Source: Chloroflexota bacterium (lineage in GTDB: Bacteria > Chloroflexota > Limnocylindria > Limnocylindrales > CSP1-4). Taken from it: a stretch of DNA of 5,140 bases. The position numbers and the translations under genes are program-made. This document shows positions 1 through 5,140 of the stretch, piece after piece (position 1 is the stretch's first letter; the number at the start of each line of letters is the position of its first letter). The DNA is taken from assembly GCA_021777365.1 (NCBI GenBank), contig JAJYDP010000410.1, forward strand, positions 1-5,140, read 5' to 3'. The notes under the pieces were generated by a model. The model was not told the DNA's origin. It was given only the letters and a program-made list of their open reading frames with translations, and made no database searches.

Positions 1-3000
1 CGCCGTCGCAGCGCCCGCAGCACCTCGGCGTCGCACCACTCGCGATCCCAGCCTCCGGGCCGGAACTCGCCGCGCAGGATCGCGCCACGTTCCAGCAGCC
101 CCTCGAGGGCCCGCTCCGCCGCGAGCGCGGGAATGGCCCAGCGCTCGGCGGGCTGGACGGGGGTGAACGGCCCGTGCGAGCGCGCCCATCGGCGGAGCAG
201 CGCCTCGAGCGCATCGGGCACCCCCGCCAGGCAGGCGGCGGGGATCCCCGGCGGGAGCGCCACGCCGAGGGCGTCACGATAGCGCCCGGCGTCCTCGACG
301 GCGATCCAGCGCCCTTCGCCTCCGACCCGGACCTCCACCGCCCGGTGCTCGGCCTCCAGGACCCCCAGCCATGCGGCCGCGGTCGCGGCACGCGCCGCGA
401 CATCCCCGACCCGGATCCTGGCCGCCACCTCGGGGGCGGCAAGGTCGCCGAGCCGGCGGAGCAGGTCGTGCACCTGGTCGGCCGAGGTCGGCAGGCGCTC
501 ACCCGAGAGCGCCTGCAGCTCCAGCTCCAGCTCGGCAAGCGCGTCGCGGTCGAGCAGCTCGCGCAGCTCCTCCGCGCCGAGCAGGTCGCGCAGGAGGTCA
601 CGGTCGAGCGCCAGCGCCTGGGCCCGCCGGTCGACCAGCGGCGCATCGCCCTCGTACATGTATGCGGCCACGTAATCGAAGAGCAGCGAGCTCGCGAAGG
701 GCGACGCGCGGGACGTCTCGACGTGCCGAACCTCGATCTCGCGCCGCTCGACCTCGGCGAGGATCCCGTGCAGGGCGGGGAGATCGAACACATCTCGGAG
801 ACACTCGCGGAACGTCTCGAGGACGATCGGGAACGACCCGTGCTTTGAGGCCACCTGCAGCAGCTGGGCGGCACGCTGGCGCATCTGCCAGAGCGGGCGG
901 CGGCGCCCTGCCCGGGCACGGGGCAGCAGCAGCGCGCGGGCCGCGTTCTCGCGGAATCTCGCTGCGAACAGCGCCGAGGACCCGAGCGCTCCCACCACGG
1001 CCTCCTCGACCTGGTCGGGGGATCCGAAGATCGCACCGTGGAGCCCGCCCGGGCCCGTGTCTCCGGACCAGTCGTCAGGCTCCCGGCCCGCGACGGCAGC
1101 CTCCGTCGCCGGGATCCGCAGCACGAGCCCGTCGTCCGACCAGAGCGCCCGCACGTCCACGCCGAGCCTGTCCCTCAGGCGCGCCTCGATCGCCAGCGCC
1201 CACGGCGCATGGACCCGCCCGCCGAACGGTGTCAGGACGCAGACGCGCCAGTCCCCGAGTTCGTCGCGGAACCGCTCGACCACGATCGTGCGGTCGGTCG
1301 GCACCGCCGAGGCGTCGGCCTGGTCATCGAGGTACGCGAGCAGGTTCTCGCCCGCCATCCGGTCCAGGTCGTGTTCGGCGACCAGGCGGTCCAGGGCGCG
1401 CGCACGTCCTCGCGGCCCCCGTCCCTCCGCGCGGAGCCGCCGGGTGAACGCGCCCAGCTCGCGACCCAGCTCGACGGGACGCCCGGGGCCGTCCCCCTTC
1501 CAGAACGGGACCTTCCCCGGCTGCCCCGGCGCGGGTGCCACCAGCACGCGGTCGTGAGTGATCTGCGTGACCCGCCAGGCGCTGGCGCCCAGCAGGATCA
1601 CCTCGCCGGTCCGCGTCTCGTAGACCATCTCCTCGTCCAGCTCGCCGACCCGGCGTCCCGAACGGGCCCTGCCCCCGCCTGGTGCCGCCGGATGCACCGC
1701 GCGCTCGGCCTCGGGACCGTGCGGCGTGCCGCCGCCCGCGACGGGTGCCCCGTCGTCGAGGTAGACCCCGTACAGGCCCCGATCGGGGATCGTGCCGCCC
1801 GACAGCACCGCCACCGTCCGGCTCTCGGCACGGCCCCGCACCGTGCCCGCCACGCGGTCCCAGACGATGCGGGGCCGGAGCTCCGCGAACTCGTCCGACG
1901 GATACTGCCCGGCCAGCATGCCCAGCACGCTCTCGAAGCTGGGACGCCCCAGCGTCGCGAAGTTCTCGGCCCGGCGGACGAGCGCGTACAGGTCGTCCAC
2001 GGCCCACGTCCCGTCGACCGTCGCGGCGACCACCTGCTGGGCCAGCACATCGAGCGGGTTGCGCGGTACGACGGTCGACTCGATGGCCCCCTCGTGCATG
2101 GCACGAGTCACGACGGCACACTCGAGGAGATCGCCCCGGTACTTGGGGAAGATCACGCCACTTGACGGCTCGTCGATCCGGTGTCCGGCCCGTCCGATCC
2201 GCTGGAGCCCCCGAGCGACCGAACCGGGCGACGCGACCTGGATCACGAGGTCGACCGACCCCATGTCGATCCCGAGCTCCAGGGAGCTGGTGGCGACGAT
2301 GCTGGCAAGCCGGCCTTCCTTCAGGGCCTCCTCGACGAGCATTCGCTGCTCACGCGCCAGCGACCCGTGATGCGCCAGCACCAGCTCCTCGCCGGCCAGC
2401 TCGTTGACCCGACGGGCCAGGCGCTCGGCCAGCCCACGGCTGTTGACGAACACGATGGTGCTGCGGTGCTGCCGGATCAGCTCCACGATGCGCGGGTGGA
2501 TGGCGGGCCAGATGCTGAAGCGTTCGGGCGGGCCCGCGGCCGGGCCACCTGCCGCCTCCGAGAGCGGAATGGCCTCCCCGAGCCGCGACAGGTCCTCGAC
2601 CGGCACCACCACCTGCAGCTCGAGCCGTTTGCGCATGCCGGCGTCGACGATCGTCACGGGACGCAGCGGTGCGGGCGTGACTCCGGGATCCGTCGCGGCG
2701 ACCTCCGTGGCCGCCGGCGCGGCGCCACGGTCCATCGCGGCCAGCCCCGCGGCTGCGGGCGCGGTACCCGGATCACGATCGAGGCCTCCGGCGCCGGGCG
2801 CCGCAATGCGGCCGCCCAGGAAGGCCGCGACCGCCTCCAGGGGTCGCTGGGTGGCGGAGAGCCCGATCCGTTGCGGGGGCCGGTCGGCCAGTGCCTCGAG
2901 GCGCTCGAGCGAGAGCGCCAGGTGTGCGCCCCGCTTGGTGGGGGCGAGCGCGTGGATCTCGTCCACGATCACCCACCGCACGGAACGGAGCGCCTCCCGG

Positions 3001-3482
3001 GCACGGGACGTGAGCAGCAGGTAGAGCGATTCGGGAGTGGTGACGAGCACGTCGGGTGGGCGCCTGCCGAACGCTCGGCGCTCCTCCGCCGGCGTGTCGC
3101 CGGTGCGTATGGCGACCCGGATGTCCGCGGGAACCTCGCCCCGCGCCTCCGCCGCCAGCCGGATGCCCGCCAGCGGCGCGCGCAGGTTCCGCTCCACGTC
3201 GTGGACGAGCGCCTTGAGAGGCGAGACGTACAGCACCCGCAGCCTGCGCAGCGGCTCGACCGGCTTTCGCTCGTCGGACAGGCGATCGATGCACCACAGG
3301 AACGCCGCCAGGGTCTTGCCGGAGCCGGTGGGCGCGCAGACCAGCACGTGCTCGCCCCGCGCGATCGCCGGCCACGCCCCCGACTGGGCCGCCGTCGGCG
3401 ACGCGAACGCCGCCCTGAACCAGTCGCGCGTCGCGGGCGTGAAGTCAGCGAGGGGATCGCCCGGCGCGAGCGGATCGCGCAC
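1..3482 (-). CDS. lhr: Lhr-family ATP-dependent DNA helicase (Large helicase-related protein), C-terminus beyond the left edge
   Basis: Superfamily 2 3'-5' DNA translocase/helicase; family members act in DNA repair, and mycobacterial lhr is induced by DNA damage (family knowledge). Counting from GTG at 3482, about 1160 residues are read with no stop or frameshift. Visible motifs: Walker A GSGKT (53-57), motif Ia YVSPLKAL (85-92), TTPESL (148-153), Walker B DEIH (174-177), SAT (209-211), motif IV FVNSRG (345-350), AHHGS (370-374), motif V ATSSLELGID (397-406), motif VI QRIGRAGH (427-434). The Lhr-specific winged-helix and beta-barrel region follows, with GTIPDRGLYG (563-572), RVGELDEEMVYE (from 611) and PFWKGD. 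Further C-terminal sequence shows it is the long form, usually about 1400-1550 residues, so some 300 are missing. Two insertions, near residues 230-273 and 576-610, look unusual. The start could be GTG 3482 or GTG 3503; no in-frame ATG precedes the motor and no good Shine-Dalgarno is visible. The next in-frame upstream stop is the stress-protein TAG. Confidence 0.97.
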   Translation of the reverse strand, partial: MRDPLAPGDPLADFTPATRDWFRAAFASPTAAQSGAWPAIARGEHVLVCAPTGSGKTLAAFLWCIDRLSDERKPVEPLRRLRVLYVSPLKALVHDVERNLRAPLAGIRLAAEARGEVPADIRVAIRTGDTPAEERRAFGRRPPDVLVTTPESLYLLLTSRAREALRSVRWVIVDEIHALAPTKRGAHLALSLERLEALADRPPQRIGLSATQRPLEAVAAFLGGRIAAPGAGGLDRDPGTAPAAAGLAAMDRGAAPAATEVAATDPGVTPAPLRPVTIVDAGMRKRLELQVVVPVEDLSRLGEAIPLSEAAGGPAAGPPERFSIWPAIHPRIVELIRQHRSTIVFVNSRGLAERLARRVNELAGEELVLAHHGSLAREQRMLVEEALKEGRLASIVATSSLELGIDMGSVDLVIQVASPGSVARGLQRIGRAGHRIDEPSSGVIFPKYRGDLLECAVVTRAMHEGAIESTVVPRNPLDVLAQQVVAATVDGTWAVDDLYALVRRAENFATLGRPSFESVLGMLAGQYPSDEFAELRPRIVWDRVAGTVRGRAESRTVAVLSGGTIPDRGLYGVYLDDGAPVAGGGTPHGPEAERAVHPAAPGGGRARSGRRVGELDEEMVYETRTGEVILLGASAWRVTQITHDRVLVAPAPGQPGKVPFWKGDGPGRPVELGRELGAFTRRLRAEGRGPRGRARALDRLVAEHDLDRMAGENLLAYLDDQADASAVPTDRTIVVERFRDELGDWRVCVLTPFGGRVHAPWALAIEARLRDRLGVDVRALWSDDGLVLRIPATEAAVAGREPDDWSGDTGPGGLHGAIFGSPDQVEEAVVGALGSSALFAARFRENAARALLLPRARAGRRRPLWQMRQRAAQLLQVASKHGSFPIVLETFRECLRDVFDLPALHGILAEVERREIEVRHVETSRASPFASSLLFDYVAAYMYEGDAPLVDRRAQALALDRDLLRDLLGAEELRELLDRDALAELELELQALSGERLPTSADQVHDLLRRLGDLAAPEVAARIRVGDVAARAATAAAWLGVLEAEHRAVEVRVGGEGRWIAVEDAGRYRDALGVALPPGIPAACLAGVPDALEALLRRWARSHGPFTPVQPAERWAIPALAAERALEGLLERGAILRGEFRPGGWDREWCDAEVLRALRR
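516..533 (-). repeat. Hexanucleotide repeat in lhr, three perfect units
   Basis: The plus strand reads CAGCTC three times in a row. On the coding strand this is GAGCTG repeated, encoding alternating Glu and Leu. A six-base unit keeps the frame if the copy number changes. It lies in a predicted helical, Leu/Glu-rich part of the C-terminal region. Confidence 0.8.
1653..1757 (-). other. Gly/Pro/Ala-rich insertion in the Lhr region after GTIPDRGLYG
   Basis: Residues 576-610 of the Lhr frame lie between GVYL and RVGELDEEMVYE and are rich in Gly, Ala, Pro, Arg and His. In recalled Lhr proteins the same junction is only a few residues long. The frame is continuous on both sides, so this is not a frameshift. 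It is likely a disordered surface loop. The boundaries are approximate because they depend on the remembered family pattern. Confidence 0.55.
2664..2777 (-). repeat. Degenerate 42-bp (14-residue) tandem repeat inside lhr, about 2.7 copies
   Basis: Within the lhr frame, residues 236-249 read RDPGTAPAAAGLAA, 250-263 read MDRGAAPAATEVAA, and 264-273 read TDPGVTPAPL. The shared pattern is x-D-P/R-G-x-A/T-P-A, closing with L/V-A-A. The repeat keeps the reading frame. It sits just after the SAT motif and the F-L-G-G turn, immediately before R-P-V-T-I-V-D, where recalled Lhr proteins run almost directly from one to the other. It probably forms a flexible linker or surface loop at the end of the first RecA-like domain. 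The repeat is read directly; the statement that homologues lack it rests on memory of the family. Confidence 0.75.
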
Positions 3483-3511
3483 GGGACGCTGGGCACCAGG
3501 CACGGGACACG

Positions 3512-3517
3512 AGTATA
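3512..3517 (-). promoter_or_regulatory. Possible -10 element for lhr
   Basis: On the minus strand the hexamer TATACT (5 of 6 matches to TATAAT) stands out in an otherwise GC-rich 84-base gap between the stress-protein stop and lhr. No recognisable -35 box lies 16-18 bases upstream. The GTG at 3503 is 8 bases past the hexamer, so transcription might start at or near that codon and give a leaderless message. If the start is GTG 3482, the 5' leader would be only about 20 bases. The hexamer is seen; promoter function is inferred. Confidence 0.4.
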
Positions 3518-3566
3518 GGCAGGGCCGAAGACCGGCACGGCCACCAGCGACCTCGAGTTCGCCGGG

Positions 3567-4022
3567 CTACCGCCGGGCGGCCGCGTATGCCTCCTGCGGA
3601 CGCACCACCAGCACGGGGACGTGCGAGTGGCGTACCACGTACTCGGAGACACTGCCAAGCAGGAGCCGCCCGATCACACTCCGCCCGTGCGTGCCCACCA
3701 CGACCAGGTCCGCAGATTCCGCCTCCGCAGCGGCCACGATCGCGTCGCCCGGCTGGCCCTCCCAGGTCAGGTACGTGGCGACAACGCCGCTGCGGCGCGC
3801 ATCATCGACGACGGCGCGCGCGATGGCCTCGGCCTCCTCGCGCGCGGTGAAGACGGTGCCGGGGAACATCGAGCTCGCCGCGGTCAACTCGGCCACGTTG
3901 ACCACGTTGATCACGATCAGGCGAGCCCCGAGGCGCAGCGCGAGATCGATGGCCTCGTCGCTCGCGGCCGCCGACGCCGGCGAGCCGTCGGTGGCAACGA
4001 GAATCGTCTCGATCTTCGGCAT
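3567..4022 (-). CDS. Universal stress protein (UspA family), single domain
   Basis: A 151-residue cytoplasmic protein of normal length for a one-domain Usp. It opens with the typical first strand, ILVATDGS (7-14), where Asp12 is the usual nucleotide-contacting acid. The C-terminal half carries the ATP-binding signature G-x2-G-x9-G-S/T at Gly110, Gly113 and Gly123-Ser124, within VVVGTHGRS and LLLGSVSEYV, followed by the last strand VPVLVV. This places it in the ATP-binding class rather than the E. coli UspA-like class that lacks the motif. The precise role is unknown; the family is linked to survival under starvation, oxidative, hypoxic or DNA-damage stress. The ATG at 4022 is favoured by a strong Shine-Dalgarno and by alignment of the first beta strand. 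The stop is TAG. lhr follows 84 bases downstream and happens to be in the same frame; the receiver gene lies 226 bases upstream. Confidence 0.95.
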   Translation of the reverse strand: MPKIETILVATDGSPASAAASDEAIDLALRLGARLIVINVVNVAELTAASSMFPGTVFTAREEAEAIARAVVDDARRSGVVATYLTWEGQPGDAIVAAAEAESADLVVVGTHGRSVIGRLLLGSVSEYVVRHSHVPVLVVRPQEAYAAARR

Positions 4023-4026
4023 GGCG

Positions 4027-4037
4027 CCTCCTCTCCT
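4027..4037 (-). promoter_or_regulatory. Strong Shine-Dalgarno of the universal stress protein gene
   Basis: On the minus strand the sequence AGGAGAGGAGG precedes ATG 4022. It offers two overlapping matches to the anti-Shine-Dalgarno: AGGAGG, 4 bases from the ATG, and AGGAGA, 9 bases away. It decides the start codon, since the frame stays open far upstream. It contrasts with lhr, which has no comparable site. Confidence 0.8.
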
Positions 4038-4191
4038 GCCGCGAGCGTGCCTCGCGCCCATCGGACGCTGCGTCTGCCGGACGGCCCGAAGGCGTCGGTC
4101 AGGCGGCCCCCTCCCCCGGGGACCCCCTGTCCCGGCTCCCCGCCCCGCCGAGGCGGTCCGGCCGGCACGGTCGCGACTGCGGGACGGGCGA

Positions 4192-4234
4192 GGATGCCCG
4201 GTCCGGCGGGCCGGGCGGCGGGCCGGGATGCCCG
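4192..4234. repeat. Short GC-rich direct repeats 3' of the receiver gene
   Basis: GGCGGGCCGGG occurs at 4205-4215 and again at 4217-4227, separated by one base. The nonamer GGATGCCCG occurs at 4192-4200 and 4226-4234, flanking the pair. GCCCG (4196-4200) can also pair with CGGGC (4207-4211). This could be a strong RNA structure at the end of the receiver transcript, but without a T-run it is not a standard terminator. GC bias makes such repeats fairly likely by chance. Confidence 0.55.
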
Positions 4235-4248
4235 ATACCAGGAACGCG

Positions 4249-4626
4249 TCAGGCGGCGAGCGCGCGCAGCTGTCCGGCCAGGTTGGGGCCCGCGATCCGC
4301 TTGAGGAGCGTGGCGCCGATCCCGCACTGCCTGGCGTCCAGCCGCTCCTGCTGCCCCCAGTACGCCGAAAGCACCGCGATCCGGTTGTGGTCCAGGGGCT
4401 CGGTGACCGCGCGTACCACCGATCGCCACCCGGCCGCCAGGTCGCCATCCACCAGCGCCACGTCGATCGCCGTGCTCCGCACCGCGGCGGCGGCCTCCGC
4501 TGCGGTGGCCGCGCGCGCTACGATGTCGAAACCATGGCGCGTCAGGTACTCGGTGAGGGCGTCTCCGGCGGCACGGTGGTCGCTCACGAGGAGCAGCCGC
4601 ACCCGTCGATCGTCAGGCGATTCCAT
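4249..4626 (-). CDS. Stand-alone response-regulator receiver domain protein
   Basis: A 125-residue protein with the layout of a CheY-like receiver and no output domain. Strand 1 is RLLLVSD (10-16), with Asp16 as the retained acidic-pocket residue. Where most receivers have a second acidic residue there is Ser15. The phospho-acceptor is Asp60 in DVALVDGD (55-62), the strand 4 switch residue is Ser87 in IAVLSAYW, and the conserved Lys109 is in ATLLKRI. The domain ends at about residue 122, three residues before the TGA. The helix 1 style (SDHRAAGDALTEYL) resembles NarL/FixJ-type receivers, but the DNA-binding part is absent and no remnant follows. It likely relays a phosphate or acts through protein contacts; the partner kinase is not in the window. 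ATG 4626 fits the domain start; a GTG at 4704 would add 26 residues without receiver character. Its Shine-Dalgarno is weak. Confidence 0.87.
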   Translation of the reverse strand: MESPDDRRVRLLLVSDHRAAGDALTEYLTRHGFDIVARAATAAEAAAAVRSTAIDVALVDGDLAAGWRSVVRAVTEPLDHNRIAVLSAYWGQQERLDARQCGIGATLLKRIAGPNLAGQLRALAA

Positions 4627-4683
4627 GCGCGAAGCCTGACGACGCGGAAAAAGGGGGCGAAGCGACGAAGAGGCCAAAGAACC

Positions 4684-4697
4684 GGGCCGTTCGGCCC
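4684..4697. repeat. Perfect palindromic repeat in the divergent intergenic region
   Basis: GGGCCG, two T bases, then CGGCCC. It lies 58-71 bases upstream of the receiver ATG and 107 bases upstream of the Lon-like ATG. It could be a regulator binding site or a small hairpin in the receiver leader. No T-run follows on either strand. No regulator is recognised from the sequence. Confidence 0.5.
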
Positions 4698-4734
4698 TAC
4701 GCACATGTCAGCGACGTAACGATCCTATGCGACA

Positions 4735-4769
4735 AGGCGAACGCCGCAGGGGACGCGCGGCGTTCGCCT
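4735..4769. repeat. 13-bp perfect inverted repeat with 9-base spacer upstream of the Lon-like gene
   Basis: Left arm AGGCGAACGCCGC (4735-4747) and right arm GCGGCGTTCGCCT (4757-4769) are exact reverse complements around a 9-base spacer. The right arm ends 35 bases before the ATG of the Lon-like gene. As DNA it could be an operator; as RNA it would be a stable 5'-leader hairpin lying just before the ribosome site. The arm and spacer sizes recall CIRCE (9-bp arms, 9-base spacer, bound by HrcA), but the arm sequence does not match the CIRCE consensus. After the right arm the plus strand reads TCCTTGATT, too poor in T for a clear intrinsic terminator. Confidence 0.7.
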
Positions 4770-4791
4770 CCTTGATTCCACGCGGCCGCCG

Positions 4792-4799
4792 AGAGGGGG
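4792..4799 (+). promoter_or_regulatory. Ribosome binding site of the Lon-like gene
   Basis: The purine-rich run AGAGGGGG ends 5 bases before ATG 4805. It supports that start, which also gives the expected short leader before the conserved N-terminal domain. Confidence 0.65.
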
Positions 4800-4804
4800 T
4801 CCCG

Positions 4805-5140
4805 ATGGCATCGTCGACGACAAGACGCTCGGGTCCGGCGGAACCCCGTGTCGCTCGCCTGGTCCCGGCGGAGCGGTTGCGGCGCCGCTGCGATCCCGCC
4901 TCGTTCCACTTCACCTCCACCGCCGAGGTGGCGCCCCTGGACGGGACCGTCGGGCAACCCAGGGCGGTCAGCGCGATCTCCTTTGCGCTCGATATCGAGG
5001 ATCCAGGCTACAACCTGTTCGTGCTCGGCCCGACGGGCACCGGTCGGCGGACGACGCTGCACGCCTACCTGGACCGCGCCGCCCGGCTCCGTCCGTCGCC
5101 TCGGGACTGGGTTTACCTCTTCGATATGGCGAACCCGCGG
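4805..5140 (+). CDS. Lon-like protease N-terminus (LonC/LonH type, AAA_32 family), C-terminus beyond the right edge
   Basis: The first 112 residues of a protein that is usually about 800 long. The segment from RCDPASFHF (28-36), through AEVAPLDGTVGQPRAV (40-55) to ALDIEDPGYNLFVLGP (61-76), matches the recalled N-terminal pattern of the AAA_32 Lon-like proteins (E. coli YcbZ/LonH relatives), as does the later P-R-D-W-V-Y-L-F-D-M-A-N-P-R. The P-loop is GPTGTGRRTT (75-84). The usual Lys is Arg81 and the following Ser/Thr is Arg82; Lys to Arg is, as I recall, common in this family. LonC of Meiothermus taiwanensis is an ATP-independent protease of this broad group, so ATP use is uncertain. The Ser-Lys proteolytic domain would be C-terminal and is not visible. 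The gene diverges from the receiver gene, with 178 bases between start codons. Confidence 0.88.
   Translation, partial: MASSTTRRSGPAEPRVARLVPAERLRRRCDPASFHFTSTAEVAPLDGTVGQPRAVSAISFALDIEDPGYNLFVLGPTGTGRRTTLHAYLDRAARLRPSPRDWVYLFDMANPR

Larger units (their letters stand above)
4023..4248. other. 226-base non-coding gap between the receiver and stress-protein genes
   Basis: No convincing gene is seen. Minus-strand frames crossing it are Pro/Arg/Gly-rich with no family resemblance. In particular, none looks like a lost helix-turn-helix output domain for the receiver. It contains short GC-rich direct repeats (4192-4234) and a bulged inverted repeat at about 4116-4135. No AT-rich -10 element was recognised before the stress-protein gene, and no hairpin is followed by a T-run, so neither a promoter nor an intrinsic terminator can be placed. 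Confidence 0.6.

Noticed and set aside
2181..3518. A 445-codon open frame on the plus strand, with similar long ones at 1038-2165, 371-1447 and 174-848
   Set aside because: They lie antisense to the unbroken lhr frame, are Arg/Pro/Gly-rich, and show no recognisable domain. High GC removes stop codons from several frames.
4023..4248. A frameshifted helix-turn-helix output domain following the receiver
   Set aside because: The gap has about the right length, but none of the three minus-strand frames shows a LuxR/NarL-like helix-turn-helix pattern.
4023..4448. A 5' extension of the stress-protein frame to 4448, giving 293 residues
   Set aside because: The added part is low-complexity and overlaps the receiver gene. 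ATG 4022 has a strong Shine-Dalgarno and matches the family N-terminus.
4627..4704. A GTG start at 4704 for the receiver gene
   Set aside because: The 26 extra residues are Arg/Ser-rich without receiver character, and no Shine-Dalgarno precedes the GTG.
3037..4719. A 560-codon open frame on the plus strand
   Set aside because: It spans lhr, the stress-protein gene and the receiver gene in antisense, and its translation has no family resemblance.
4722..4727. TAGGAT on the minus strand as a -10 box for the receiver gene
   Set aside because: No -35 element lies at a suitable distance and the match is weak, so it was not annotated.
4735..4769. An intrinsic terminator or a CIRCE element
   Set aside because: The stem is strong, but no T-run follows on either strand. 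The arms do not match the CIRCE consensus TTAGCACTC.
4697..5062. Minus-strand open frames under the Lon-like gene (also 4708-4920)
   Set aside because: They are antisense to a gene with clear family sequence and a ribosome site, and contain no recognisable motif.

Overview
The window comes from a very GC-rich bacterium. Codon third positions are almost all G or C, and GTG starts are plausible. The protein families do not fix the phylum. An actinobacterium or a GC-rich Chloroflexota-type lineage would fit, but that is inference. No rRNA, tRNA, CRISPR array, insertion sequence or phage gene was seen.

Layout. Positions 1 to about 3482 (minus strand) hold most of a giant Lhr-type DNA helicase. 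The reading frame is uninterrupted and runs off the left edge, so the C-terminus is missing. Upstream of it on the same strand are a complete single-domain universal stress protein (3567-4022) and a complete stand-alone receiver-domain protein (4249-4626). A 178-base divergent intergenic region (4627-4804) contains two perfect inverted repeats. On the plus strand, the N-terminus of a Lon-like protease of the LonC/LonH (AAA_32) type starts at 4805 and runs off the right edge.

How the genes may work together. DNA repair helicase, stress protein, phospho-relay receiver and quality-control protease form a plausible stress and genome-maintenance neighbourhood. The gaps (84 and 226 bases) and the divergent protease do not prove one operon. 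No clearly new multi-gene system is visible. The features most worth a second look are a 14-residue degenerate tandem repeat inserted between the two motor domains of Lhr, a second Gly/Pro-rich insertion in the same protein, a possible leaderless start for lhr, a P-loop in the Lon-like protein that lacks the canonical Lys-Thr/Ser pair, and a 13-bp inverted repeat just upstream of the protease gene.

Both edge-crossing genes (lhr and the Lon-like protease) lack one terminus in the window and were read directly from the bases. The many long open frames on the opposite strand of lhr are GC-driven shadows.
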